From positions 434,001 to 498,000 of the forward strand of contig DASXUX010000067.1 of assembly GCA_036504595.1 (NCBI GenBank): a stretch of DNA of 64,000 nucleotides. Direction: 5' to 3'. The notes below the pieces were generated by a model. That model was not told where the DNA came from. It saw only the letters and a program-made list of their open reading frames with translations, and ran no database searches. Shown in pieces: positions 7,533-16,011 of this stretch (positions within the stretch are counted from its first letter, which is position 1; the number at the start of each line of letters is the position of its first letter). This DNA comes from DASXUX01 sp036504595. Its GTDB lineage: Bacteria > Planctomycetota > SZUA-567 > H5-PLA8. Position numbers and translations under genes: made by a program.

Positions 7533-10500
7533 ATGAAGTCCTTAACCTATAGAGTGCTGTTTCCCGCCTTGCTGACGTTCGGAGTCGTTTGTTCCGCCGC
7601 GCTCGCCGGCCAGGCCCCCGTCACCGCCACTCCCGCCAGCCTGCGCCTGGCTGTCCGCGACCTGATGGATACCCACGGCGCGCGCTATCCCAACGGCGCC
7701 AAGTATCTCGCGCAGCTCGATGAAATAGAAAAAGCTTTGCAGGGCAAAGATAAAGCCCCGGCTCAAGCCGCCCTCGCCACTCTCCAGCGCGAAGCCCTCC
7801 TCGCCAATCCGCTGCTGGATTTTGGCAAGCTCCTCCTGGTCAAGCGCGGTGAGAAGAGCCCTCGAGGGCTGCCGCAGAATTGGGAAGGCAACGAGGCCCT
7901 GCCCAAGTCCGGCTACGACAATGAAATCGACGTCCTCTCTCCCGTCAATCCCGACGGCACTCTGACCACGCTCTACAAACCCGAAGGCACCCCGTACGTC
8001 GGCGATATGTGCCTCGACTACGACGCCGAGAAGCTGATGTTCTCCATGTCCGGCAACAAAGGCGCGCCCGCCGGCTCACCCGGCGTCTCGCGCTGGCAGA
8101 TCTACGAAGTGAAGACCGACGGCGCCGGCCTGCGCCAGCTTCCGCTGATCTCGCAGCCCGACGTTGACAACTACTCTTCGTGCTATCTCCCCGACGGCAA
8201 CATCATCTTTACCTCGACCGCTCCGTTCACCGGCGTGCCCTGCGTCACCGGCGCCTCGCACGTCGCCAACATTTACCGGCTGGAAACGCAGACTGGCGCT
8301 ATCCGGCGGCTGACCTTCGAGCAGGAGCACAATTGGTGTCCGACCATGCTGCCCAACGGACAGGTGCTGTATCTGCGCTGGGAATACTCCGACATCCCGC
8401 ATTACGTCGCGCGCATTCTCTTCCACATGAATCCGGACGGAACCAACCAGCAGGAGCACTACGGCAGCAACTCGTACTGGCCCAACGCCATGTTCTTCGC
8501 CAAGCCCGTCCCGGGCAGCGCGACCAAGTTCGTCGCCATCATCGGCGGCCACCACGACGTCCCGCGCATGGGCGAACTGATCCTCTTCGATACCGCCAAA
8601 AGCCGCCGCGAAGCCGACGGCGTTGTGCAGCGCATCCCCGGCTACGGCAAGCCGGTCGTGCCGCTGATCCGCGACAATCTCGTCAGCGGAAGCTGGCCGA
8701 AGTTCCTGCACCCATACCCGCTGAGCGATAAATACTTCCTGGCTTCCGCGCAGCTTAGCGGCTCATCCAAGTGGGGCATTTACCTCGTCGATGTCTTCGA
8801 CAATCTGACGCTTATTAAGGAGTGCCCCGGTTACGTTCTTTTCGAACCGATTCCGTTACGCAAGACGGTTCGCCCGCCGGTCGTCCCCAGCGGCGTTGTC
8901 GCCGATCGCAAAGACGCGCTCGTTCACATCGCCGACATTTACGCCGGCGAAGGACTCAAAGGCGTCCCACGCGGCAGTGTCAAGAAGCTGCGCCTGTTCA
9001 CGTACCACTTCGCCTACCACGGCATGGGCGGACAGGTCAACCGCGTGGGCCTCGACGGCCCGTGGGACGTCAAGCAAATCATCGGCACCGTTCCCGTCGA
9101 ACCCGACGGCTCCGCGTTTTTCCGCGTGCCTGCGAACACCCCCCTTTCCATGCAGCCGCTCGATGCCGAAGGCAACGCGCTGCAGCTCATGCGCAGTTGG
9201 ATGACGGCGATGCCCGGCGAACTGGTCTCCTGCGTCGGCTGCCACGAACAGCAGCACAACGTTCCGCAGCAGAAAACGATGCAGGCCTCCTACAGTTCGC
9301 CCGCCGACATCACGCCCTGGTATGGCCCCACGCGCGGCTTCTCTTTTTCCCGAGAAGTCCAGCAGGTGCTCGATAAGCATTGCGTAAGCTGCCACGACGG
9401 CAAGCCCTCGCCGAAGCCCTTGCCCGCCGGCATCACCATGCCCGATTTTACGGCGCGCCCGCCCGTGCACCCCGAAGCGCGCGACAAGGGCTACAACAAC
9501 GGCACGCAGTTCACGCCGTCGTACATGGCCCTCCGAGCATTCTTGCGCACGCCGACGATCGAAAGCGACATGCACATTCTCACGCCGTCGGAATACCACG
9601 CCAACACGACCGCTCTCTTTCAGTTGCTCGAAAAAGGCCATTACGGCGTGAAGCTGGACGCCGAATCGCGCGACCGGTTGGTCACTTGGTTCGACTTGAA
9701 CACTCCCGCGCACGGCACGTGGGGCGACATCATCGGTGAAAAGCGCGTCACGCAGCAGCGCGACCGCCGCCGCGAAATGCTGAAACTCTACGCCGGCCGC
9801 GACGAAGACCCCGAAGCCATCCCGGTAAATGAGGAGCGGCGGGCGCCCTCGCCCGCCGAACCACGGGCGGTGGCGCCCGTGGCTCCTACTTCCGCCCCGC
9901 TAGTGCCGGCAATCCCCGGCTGGCCCTTCGACGCCGCCGAAGCCGCCAAGCGTCAATCCGCCCTCGGCGAGTTCACGCGCGAAATCGAAATCTCCCCCAC
10001 TCTCAAGCTCAAGCTCGTCCGCATCCCCGCCGGCGAATTCGTCATGGGCGCGACAGACGGTTTTGCCGACGAACAACCCGCTGCCGCCGTAAAAATCGCC
10101 AGCCCATACTGGATGAGCACCCTCGAAATCAGCAACGAACAATACGCGTGTTTCGACGCGCTACACGACAGCAAAATCGAGCGGGGAGATTTCCTGCAGT
10201 TCAGCGAACAGGAGCGCGGCTTTCCCGCCAATGGACCCAAACAACCGGCGGTGCGGGTCTCCTGGCGCGAAGCGATGGACTTCTGCCGCTGGATTTCGAC
10301 CAAGACCGGCCTGAAATTCACGCTGCCCACCGAAGCCCAGTGGGAATACGCCTGCCGAGCCGGCACGGCCACGCCCATGAACTACGGCGCGCTCGACGCC
10401 GACTTTTCCACGCTCGCAAATCTCGCGGATGTTTCGTTGCGCCGCATGCCGACGTTGGGTTGGGGACTGCCCTCCGGCGCTGTGCCCGAATGGCGCCCCG

Positions 10501-10817
10501 CCATTACGACCGTTGACGATAAAAATCGCGTCTCCGCGCCCGTGGGAACCTACAAGCCCAACGCGTGGGGCCTCTCGGACATGCACGGCAACGTCGCCGA
10601 ATGGACGCTCAGCTCCTACCGTCCCTATCCCTACCGCGACGACGACGGCCGCAACGATCCCTCCGAGGGTGGTGCCGGCCTCCGTGCCGGCCGTGTGGTC
10701 CGCGGCGGCTCCTGGTGGGACCGCCCCTACTACGCGCGCTCCGCCTATCGCCTTGCGTACCCCGCGTGGCAGCGCGTCTACAACGTCGGCTTCCGCGTCA
10801 TTTGCGAGGAAAAATAG
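7533..10817 (+). CDS. Exported propeller / di-haem c / FGE-like fusion protein
   Basis: The product is 1094 residues. Residues 1-25 form a signal peptide, and GGAGG lies 10 bases before the ATG. Residues about 130-500 are beta-propeller-like and resemble the hydrazine-synthase-alpha middle-domain family of planctomycetes (GTPYVGDMCLDYDAEKLMFS, ANIYRLETQTGAIRRLTFE). Two haem c motifs follow: CVGCH at 567-571 and CVSCH at 617-621. After a linker of about residues 755-800 comes an FGE/SUMF1-type domain (LVRIPAGEFVMGAT, LPTEAQWEYACRAG, VRGGSWWDRP). The C-terminal region where true formylglycine-generating enzymes carry their cysteines reads DRPYYARS, so sulfatase activation is unlikely. The linker is partly encoded by a palindromic repeat. 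Substrate unknown; probably periplasmic redox. Confidence 0.8.
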   Translation: MKSLTYRVLFPALLTFGVVCSAALAGQAPVTATPASLRLAVRDLMDTHGARYPNGAKYLAQLDEIEKALQGKDKAPAQAALATLQREALLANPLLDFGKLLLVKRGEKSPRGLPQNWEGNEALPKSGYDNEIDVLSPVNPDGTLTTLYKPEGTPYVGDMCLDYDAEKLMFSMSGNKGAPAGSPGVSRWQIYEVKTDGAGLRQLPLISQPDVDNYSSCYLPDGNIIFTSTAPFTGVPCVTGASHVANIYRLETQTGAIRRLTFEQEHNWCPTMLPNGQVLYLRWEYSDIPHYVARILFHMNPDGTNQQEHYGSNSYWPNAMFFAKPVPGSATKFVAIIGGHHDVPRMGELILFDTAKSRREADGVVQRIPGYGKPVVPLIRDNLVSGSWPKFLHPYPLSDKYFLASAQLSGSSKWGIYLVDVFDNLTLIKECPGYVLFEPIPLRKTVRPPVVPSGVVADRKDALVHIADIYAGEGLKGVPRGSVKKLRLFTYHFAYHGMGGQVNRVGLDGPWDVKQIIGTVPVEPDGSAFFRVPANTPLSMQPLDAEGNALQLMRSWMTAMPGELVSCVGCHEQQHNVPQQKTMQASYSSPADITPWYGPTRGFSFSREVQQVLDKHCVSCHDGKPSPKPLPAGITMPDFTARPPVHPEARDKGYNNGTQFTPSYMALRAFLRTPTIESDMHILTPSEYHANTTALFQLLEKGHYGVKLDAESRDRLVTWFDLNTPAHGTWGDIIGEKRVTQQRDRRREMLKLYAGRDEDPEAIPVNEERRAPSPAEPRAVAPVAPTSAPLVPAIPGWPFDAAEAAKRQSALGEFTREIEISPTLKLKLVRIPAGEFVMGATDGFADEQPAAAVKIASPYWMSTLEISNEQYACFDALHDSKIERGDFLQFSEQERGFPANGPKQPAVRVSWREAMDFCRWISTKTGLKFTLPTEAQWEYACRAGTATPMNYGALDADFSTLANLADVSLRRMPTLGWGLPSGAVPEWRPAITTVDDKNRVSAPVGTYKPNAWGLSDMHGNVAEWTLSSYRPYPYRDDDGRNDPSEGGAGLRAGRVVRGGSWWDRPYYARSAYRLAYPAWQRVYNVGFRVICEEK
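9832..9889. repeat. In-frame palindromic element inside the propeller/FGE-like gene
   Basis: Two adjacent hairpins, GGCGGGCG..CGCCCGCC and CCACGGGCGG..CGCCCGTGG, are bounded by AGGAGC and GCTCCT. They encode part of the linker (ERRAPSPAEPRAVAPVAP) just before the FGE-like domain, without breaking the frame. Confidence 0.75.
10671..10694. repeat. Short in-frame palindromic element, GTGCCGGCCTCC type
   Basis: GGTGCCGGCCTCCGTGCCGG closely matches the left part of the element at 38086 (GCGCCGGCCTCCGTGCCGGC). It encodes GAGLRAGR in a loop of the FGE-like domain. Confidence 0.55.
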
Positions 10818-10821
10818 TCTT

Positions 10822-10935
10822 GTGTGGCACGGGCACCGTGAACCCGGCGCCGCAGCACGGGCAATCCGCGCCGCGAACAGCCATCGGTCCTTGATACCGA
10901 CGCACCAGACGCGGCGCGGCCTGCCCGTGCCACAC
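10822..10935. repeat. Double palindromic element, GTGTGGCACGGGCA type
   Basis: The arms GTGTGGCACGGGCA and TGCCCGTGCCACAC are exact inverses and enclose inner palindromic parts. The element closely matches 4983-5103 and fills over half of the 201-base gap before the MoxR gene. Confidence 0.8.
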
Positions 10936-11018
10936 TATCTGCGGTTGCCGTAAATCGCCGAGTGCATTAGCCTCAGATTCTCTGAGTTGGCGCGCGCACA
11001 GGAGAGCGGAATCGCTGC

Positions 11019-12071
11019 ATGAGCACAGTGCTGGAACCGGCCTCTTCGCCGCTGGCCCCCAAAGAGGGTGGCGCGCCGGTTCTTTCTGGCGCGAAAACGG
11101 ATTCCGCGCCGACTCAGGCGCCGCTGACGACTTCGCCCGAAATGAAAAAGCACATTGCCGCGCTGCTGGGAAACATCGGCGCGGCGATCATGGGCAAACG
11201 CGAGGCGGTGAAGCTGACGATCGTCGGCATTCTGGCGCGCGGCCATGTGTTGATCGAAGACGTGCCCGGCGTGGGCAAAACGACCCTTGCGCGAGCGCTC
11301 GCCAAGTCGATCGACTGCCAGTTCCGGCGCATCCAATTCACGCCCGACCTGCTGCCGTCCGATATCGTGGGCGTTTCGGTTTACGAGCAGGCCGAAGGGC
11401 GCTTCAAGTTCCACACCGGGCCGCTGTTTGCGAACATCATCCTGGCCGACGAGATCAACCGCACGACGCCGCGCACGCAATCCGCTCTGCTGGAAGCGAT
11501 GAACGATTTTCAGGTCTCGGTGGACGGCACGACCTACCCGTTGCCCTCGCCGTTCATGGTGCTCGCAACGCAGAACCCGATCGAATACGCCGGAACGTAT
11601 ACGCTGCCGGAGGCGCAGCTCGATCGTTTCCTCCTGCGCGTGGTGATCGGCTATCCTGACCGCGACAGCGAACGGCAGATCGTGCGCAGCCAGCGCCTTT
11701 CGCACCCGCTCGACGCGTTGAAGCCGGTCATCACGGTGGCCGACATGCTGCAACTTCAGGACGTCACGCGGCAGATCACCGTCAACGATGGGCTGGTGGA
11801 TTACATCCTTGAGATCGCGGCGCGAACGCGGGAGCACAAGGGATTGGCTCTCGGCGCATCCCCACGCGGTTGCCTGATGCTCTACCGCGCCGCTCAAGCC
11901 TATGCGTTGGTCGAAGGCCGCGGCTACTGCACGCCCGACGACATCAAGCGGCTCGTCGTGCCGGTGTTGGGACACCGCATTATCGAAAAGGGCCGCGATG
12001 CCGGCGCCAGCCGCCGCGATGGTGAAGCGATTCTACGCGAAATCCTCGAAGAAGTGCCCGTGCCTATTTAG
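11019..12071 (+). CDS. MoxR-family AAA+ ATPase
   Basis: The product is 350 residues. The first ~35 residues are low-complexity (proline, alanine, serine) and the rest is a MoxR ATPase. Walker A is EDVPGVGKTTLA, Walker B is ILADEINRTTPR, sensor 1 is LATQNPIEYAGTYTLPEAQ, and a C-terminal lid carries the SPRGCLMLYRAAQAYA motif. MoxR proteins act as chaperone-like ATPases, usually with DUF58 and VWA-domain partners. No such partner is next to it here, so its client is unknown. Cytoplasmic. The start at 11019 has a weak AGGAGA some 18 bases upstream; a start further in is possible. Confidence 0.88.
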   Translation: MSTVLEPASSPLAPKEGGAPVLSGAKTDSAPTQAPLTTSPEMKKHIAALLGNIGAAIMGKREAVKLTIVGILARGHVLIEDVPGVGKTTLARALAKSIDCQFRRIQFTPDLLPSDIVGVSVYEQAEGRFKFHTGPLFANIILADEINRTTPRTQSALLEAMNDFQVSVDGTTYPLPSPFMVLATQNPIEYAGTYTLPEAQLDRFLLRVVIGYPDRDSERQIVRSQRLSHPLDALKPVITVADMLQLQDVTRQITVNDGLVDYILEIAARTREHKGLALGASPRGCLMLYRAAQAYALVEGRGYCTPDDIKRLVVPVLGHRIIEKGRDAGASRRDGEAILREILEEVPVPI

Positions 12072-12173
12072 TCCACATAGCACGCGTGCAATCATGCCCC
12101 GCCTCCTCCGAATCGAAATAATCGCACATCGTGCCACGTGCGGGAATGAAAACGTTATTCATCCGGAATAATT

Positions 12174-12200
12174 GGCCCGATTGATGCATATCGTATATGC
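12174..12200 (+). promoter_or_regulatory. Candidate sigma-54 promoter and palindrome upstream of GGDEF-EAL gene
   Basis: TTGGCCCGATTGATGCAT has GG and GC separated by exactly ten bases, the -24/-12 spacing of sigma-54 promoters. Overlapping its 3' end, GCATAT-CGT-ATATGC at 12186-12200 is an inverted repeat with perfect six-base arms. Either may control the cyclic-di-GMP gene that follows. Confidence 0.3.
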
Positions 12201-12233
12201 GAAGGTCGTTTCCTCATTAGTCTGGTGGTTTCA

Positions 12234-14573
12234 ATGCACGCGCATGCGGACTACTTACGCGATGTTTGCCAGATGATGGACGGTGTCAAGCCGGCAGCAC
12301 CTGCGACCGGCAAGAGCCCCTCGCAGCGGCCCACAGGCCTCCCGCTCACTCACGTGCTGACCACCTGCGTTTTTGACAGGCCGGGGCGAATCCTGCTCGT
12401 CGAAGCCGACCCCGATGTCCTTGAGCAGCTTTCAGCGGATCTCGAAAAATGCGGCCACACCGTTTGTCCGGTGCAAAGCGCGCACGCGGCGCTCAGTCTG
12501 GCTGCCACGGAACGCCCCGAGGTGGTGCTGATTGGCGCTGAACTTCCGGACATGAGCGCCGCCGAACTCGCGCGCCGGCTCAAGTCGGATCCTGCACTGA
12601 GTTACGCTGCGGTCGTCCTGCTGGCGGAGTCCATCCAGGCCTTCACCACTGGCCAGCCCAGCCCGTTCAACGACGTGATTCTGCGGCACGTGGAAACGCC
12701 GGTGCTTCACGCGCGTATCGCCGCCTTGCTGAAATATGAGCGCGCAATCAACTCGCTGCGGCAGGCGCATGGCGAACTTGAACAACGTGTGCAACAGCGC
12801 ACAACGGAACTGTCCACCGCCAACGATAAACTGGAGGAGGAAATCACCCGGCGCACGCTGAGCGAGAACGCGCTGCGCGAGAGCGAAGATCGCTACGAAC
12901 TGGCCGAACGCGGCGCGAACGACGGCCTGTGGGACTGGAATCTCGACACGCGGCAGATCTACTTCTCCCCGCGCTGGAAGACGATGCTGGGCTACGATCC
13001 GGCCCAGTTCGAAGACCGGACGGACGAGTGGTTCTCGCGCGTGCATCCCGAAGATATGCCGGGCTTGAAAGAGGCGATCGAACGTCACCTGGCCGGCGGC
13101 ACGCCGCACCTTCAATACGAATACCGCATGCTTCATCGTGACGGGACTTACCGCTGGGTGCTTTGCAGGGGGATCGCCGTACGCCACGCGGATGGCAACA
13201 TGCAGCGCATGGCCGGCTCGCAAACGGACATTCACGACCGCAAGCTCGCCGAACAACGCTTGATCAACAGCGCGTTCCACGATGAACTGACAGGTCTGGC
13301 CAATCGCGCACTGTTCATGGACCGGCTGGAACACGCGCTGCAGCGCCTGCGGCAGAATCCGGCGGCCAAGTGTGCGGTTCTGTTCCTGGACATCGACCGC
13401 TTTCACATCGTCAATGACAGCCTGGGTCAGAAGACGGGCGATCAATTACTGAGCGCTTTCGGCCGGCGGCTCAAGCAGTGCCTGCGCGCGACCGACACGA
13501 TCGCGCGGATGGGAGCCGACGAGTTTGCGGTGCTGCTGGAAGATATCGGCAGCCTCAGCGATGCCACCGTGCTGGCCGGTTCGACGCAGGAAGCACTGAA
13601 GAAGCCCTTCCAGCTCAGCCAGCGCGAAGTGTTTGTCACCTCGAGCGTCGGGATTGTGCTGGTTAAACCGAAATACGAAACCGCGACGGACGTTCTCCGC
13701 GACGCTGAAACGGCCATGCACCGCGCCAAGGCGGCCGGCACCGCGCGCCAGGAAACGTTCAACTCTGGAATGCACGCTCAAGTGCTGATGCTGCTGCATC
13801 TGGAGAACGACCTGCGCCGGGCGATCGAAGGGAACGAATTTTGCCTGGAGTACCAGCCCATCGTGTCGCTCGACAGTGGCCGCATCACCGACATGGAGGC
13901 GCTGATCCGCTGGCGGCGCTCCCCGACAACGCTCATCTCCCCCGCGGAGTTCGTCCCGCTGGCGGAGGAGACCGACCTGATCACGCCCATCACGCTGTGG
14001 GTGCTCAAGGAAGCCTGCCGGCAACTGCGAATCTGGCAGACGCGTTATCCGGAGCACGCGCAGCTTTGTATGAGTGTGAACCTTTCAGGCCACGCCTTCT
14101 CCCAGGACGACTTGCATCAGCAGATCGGAAGCGTGCTGGCTGAAACGGGCGTCAGTGGAAAGTCCCTCAAGCTCGAAATCACTGAAGGCGCCTTGATGGA
14201 AAATGGGAAGAACACTCTGGCGATGCTTTCGCAGCTTAAGAGCATGAACTTGCGCCTGGCCATCGACGACTTCGGCACGGGATATTCATCTTTGAGCTAC
14301 CTGCACCGGCTACCCGTGGACGTTCTGAAGATCGACCGTTCTTTCGTATCCAATATGGGTTTGGGCGCGAAGAACGCCGAGATCGTACGAACCATCCGCA
14401 CCCTGGCTGGGAACCTGGGAATGCAGGTCATTGCCGAAGGTGTCGAGACCGGTCAGCAGCTTGGGCGCTTGAAGGATCTGAAATGTGAGTATGGGCAGGG
14501 CTACTTCTTCTCCAGGCCCGTTCCGCCCGCCGGAATGGATAAACTGCTTGCCGCCCCGACCCATTGGCAATGA
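12234..14573 (+). CDS. Pseudo-receiver-PAS-GGDEF-EAL cyclic-di-GMP signalling protein
   Basis: The product is 779 residues from ATG 12234 (GTG at 12225 is also possible; GGTGG precedes the ATG). Residues about 45-165 form a receiver-like domain, but the phosphoacceptor position in VVLIGAELPDM is glycine, so it is probably not phosphorylated. A coiled coil (about 175-210) leads to a PAS/PAC domain (about 215-340, WDWNLDTRQIYFSPRWKTML). The GGDEF domain has MGADEF in place of GGDEF, and the EAL domain keeps MEALIRW, LEITEGALME and DDFGTGYSSLSYL. Diguanylate cyclase, phosphodiesterase or both are possible. No membrane segment is seen. It precedes an exopolysaccharide patch that c-di-GMP could control. 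Confidence 0.88.
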   Translation: MHAHADYLRDVCQMMDGVKPAAPATGKSPSQRPTGLPLTHVLTTCVFDRPGRILLVEADPDVLEQLSADLEKCGHTVCPVQSAHAALSLAATERPEVVLIGAELPDMSAAELARRLKSDPALSYAAVVLLAESIQAFTTGQPSPFNDVILRHVETPVLHARIAALLKYERAINSLRQAHGELEQRVQQRTTELSTANDKLEEEITRRTLSENALRESEDRYELAERGANDGLWDWNLDTRQIYFSPRWKTMLGYDPAQFEDRTDEWFSRVHPEDMPGLKEAIERHLAGGTPHLQYEYRMLHRDGTYRWVLCRGIAVRHADGNMQRMAGSQTDIHDRKLAEQRLINSAFHDELTGLANRALFMDRLEHALQRLRQNPAAKCAVLFLDIDRFHIVNDSLGQKTGDQLLSAFGRRLKQCLRATDTIARMGADEFAVLLEDIGSLSDATVLAGSTQEALKKPFQLSQREVFVTSSVGIVLVKPKYETATDVLRDAETAMHRAKAAGTARQETFNSGMHAQVLMLLHLENDLRRAIEGNEFCLEYQPIVSLDSGRITDMEALIRWRRSPTTLISPAEFVPLAEETDLITPITLWVLKEACRQLRIWQTRYPEHAQLCMSVNLSGHAFSQDDLHQQIGSVLAETGVSGKSLKLEITEGALMENGKNTLAMLSQLKSMNLRLAIDDFGTGYSSLSYLHRLPVDVLKIDRSFVSNMGLGAKNAEIVRTIRTLAGNLGMQVIAEGVETGQQLGRLKDLKCEYGQGYFFSRPVPPAGMDKLLAAPTHWQ

Positions 14574-14735
14574 TCCTGCGAAGTTATCGAATTTATACTT
14601 ATGCCCGCTGCTTGGCCATCTGGCGCACTGCTTGCCTGACGCCCACTTGGTGAGTGAGGTTGGATCGCCGTGCGTTGCGTATATGAGCGAAGCACTTGCT
14701 CGCAACCGCTAGAAAAAACAGAGGCTGCTGTGATC

Positions 14736-15848
14736 ATGGGCGAAATTGTGCACGGCTCTGGCCAGATTATATGCGAGCCTGGCACGGGCGCTTTCAGCCC
14801 GGTAATTCCCATACGCAAAGACGGCGGCAACTTGCCGCTGGTCTCCATTGTGATACCGACCTGGTGCGAAGAGCGTTATATTGCCGATTGTCTGCACTCT
14901 ATCCTGGCTCAGGATTATCCGGTCTCCCGAATGGAAATCCTGGTCGTGGACGGCATGAGTCCGGACCGGACCCGCGAGATCGTCAAGCGCATCGGCACCA
15001 CTTGCCCACAGATACGTTTGCTGGACAACCCGGAGCGCCTCCAGGCCGCCGGATTGAACCGCGCCATCTCCATGTCCCGCGGAAATTTCATCCTGCGCAT
15101 CGATGCGCACGCCGAATACGCTTCCGACTACGTTCGCACCTGCGTGGAGACGTTGCGCGAGACCGGCGCCGACAACGTCGGCGGGCCGCAGTTGCCCAAA
15201 GCGCGCACGTTCTTCCAGAAGATGGTTGCCTTCGCACTGCACAGCCCGCTGGGCACTGGCGGGGCGCCGTGCCGGTCGGAAGGAAAAGATGGCTACGTCG
15301 ATACGGTTTTTCCGGGAGCCTTCCGGCGGCAGACGCTGCAGCGCGTGGGCCTCTTCGATCCGGGCGCGATCACGAACGAAGATGCGGAGATCAACCAGCG
15401 CATCATCGCCAGCGGCGGCAGAATCTATCTGAATTCGGCCATCAAGTGCTTCTACTACCCGCGCGAAAGCCTGCGAGGCCTCGCTAGACAGTACTTCCGC
15501 TACGGGCGCGGCCGGGCGCGAACGGTGCTCAAACACGGGCAGTTTCTGCGGCTCGGGTCGTTCCTGCCTTTCGCGTTCTTTACCGGCCTGCTGTGCTTGC
15601 TGCTGCTCGGACTGTTTTGGACCCCGGGGCTCTGGCTTGCCGCCGCCGCGGCCGGAATGTACGCCGCTGGCATCATCGCCGAAGGTGCGCGGATGGCGAT
15701 CAAGCACCAGTGGGCGTGCGCGTTCATGCTGCCGCTTGTTTTCGTCACTCTGCATCTTTCGCACGCCGTGGGCGTCGCGTGGGGCTTGCTCTACTACAGC
15801 AGCAACCCGGATTGGATTCATCTGAACCCGCCGCTTTTGCAGCAGTAA
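14736..15848 (+). CDS. Family 2 glycosyltransferase with C-terminal membrane segments (ExoA-like)
   Basis: The product is 370 residues. The N-terminal ~230 residues are a GT2 catalytic domain with VSIVIPTWCEERYIADCL, a VVDGMSPDRT nucleotide-binding motif, the metal-binding RIDAHAEY, and TNEDAEINQRI as the acceptor-side motif. The C-terminal ~130 residues hold two or three hydrophobic helices (LPFAFFTGLLCLLLLGLFW and beyond), so it is membrane-anchored. The arrangement resembles succinoglycan ExoA-type transferases. It begins a row of polysaccharide genes. The ATG at 14736 is preferred to 14670 because GAGG precedes it and the earlier part is unlike the family. Confidence 0.85.
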   Translation: MGEIVHGSGQIICEPGTGAFSPVIPIRKDGGNLPLVSIVIPTWCEERYIADCLHSILAQDYPVSRMEILVVDGMSPDRTREIVKRIGTTCPQIRLLDNPERLQAAGLNRAISMSRGNFILRIDAHAEYASDYVRTCVETLRETGADNVGGPQLPKARTFFQKMVAFALHSPLGTGGAPCRSEGKDGYVDTVFPGAFRRQTLQRVGLFDPGAITNEDAEINQRIIASGGRIYLNSAIKCFYYPRESLRGLARQYFRYGRGRARTVLKHGQFLRLGSFLPFAFFTGLLCLLLLGLFWTPGLWLAAAAAGMYAAGIIAEGARMAIKHQWACAFMLPLVFVTLHLSHAVGVAWGLLYYSSNPDWIHLNPPLLQQ

Positions 15849-15855
15849 CGCAATC

Positions 15856-15911
15856 CTGTGTGGCACGGGCAGGCTGCGCCACGTCTTTTTGTGGCGCAGA
15901 TTGCCCGTGCA
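15856..15911. repeat. Palindromic element, GTGTGGCACGGGCAGGC type
   Basis: The single-hairpin form has GCACGGGCAGGCTGCGCCAC folding back on GTGGCGCAGATTGCCCGTGC. The same arms occur at 4983, 10822 and 31037. Confidence 0.75.
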
Positions 15912-15930
15912 ATCGCGCACCGGCGTCCGC

Positions 15931-15948
15931 GCAATCCAGGAGGATTGC
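15931..15948. repeat. Small palindrome GCAATCC..GGATTGC
   Basis: GCAATCC-AGGA-GGATTGC is an exact inverted repeat with a four-base loop, in the gap before the second glycosyltransferase. A near-identical palindrome is found at 60640-60656. Confidence 0.6.
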
Positions 15949-16011
15949 GTTGCACGGCACGCCATTCGATATGTAAGGTCCGGGGACAGTGTCTGTTGTG
16001 ACGGGAGCGAC

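Noticed and set aside
9981..10817. Active formylglycine-generating enzyme
   Set aside because: The C-terminal cysteine pair of active enzymes is missing (DRPYYARS at that place), and no sulfatase is near.
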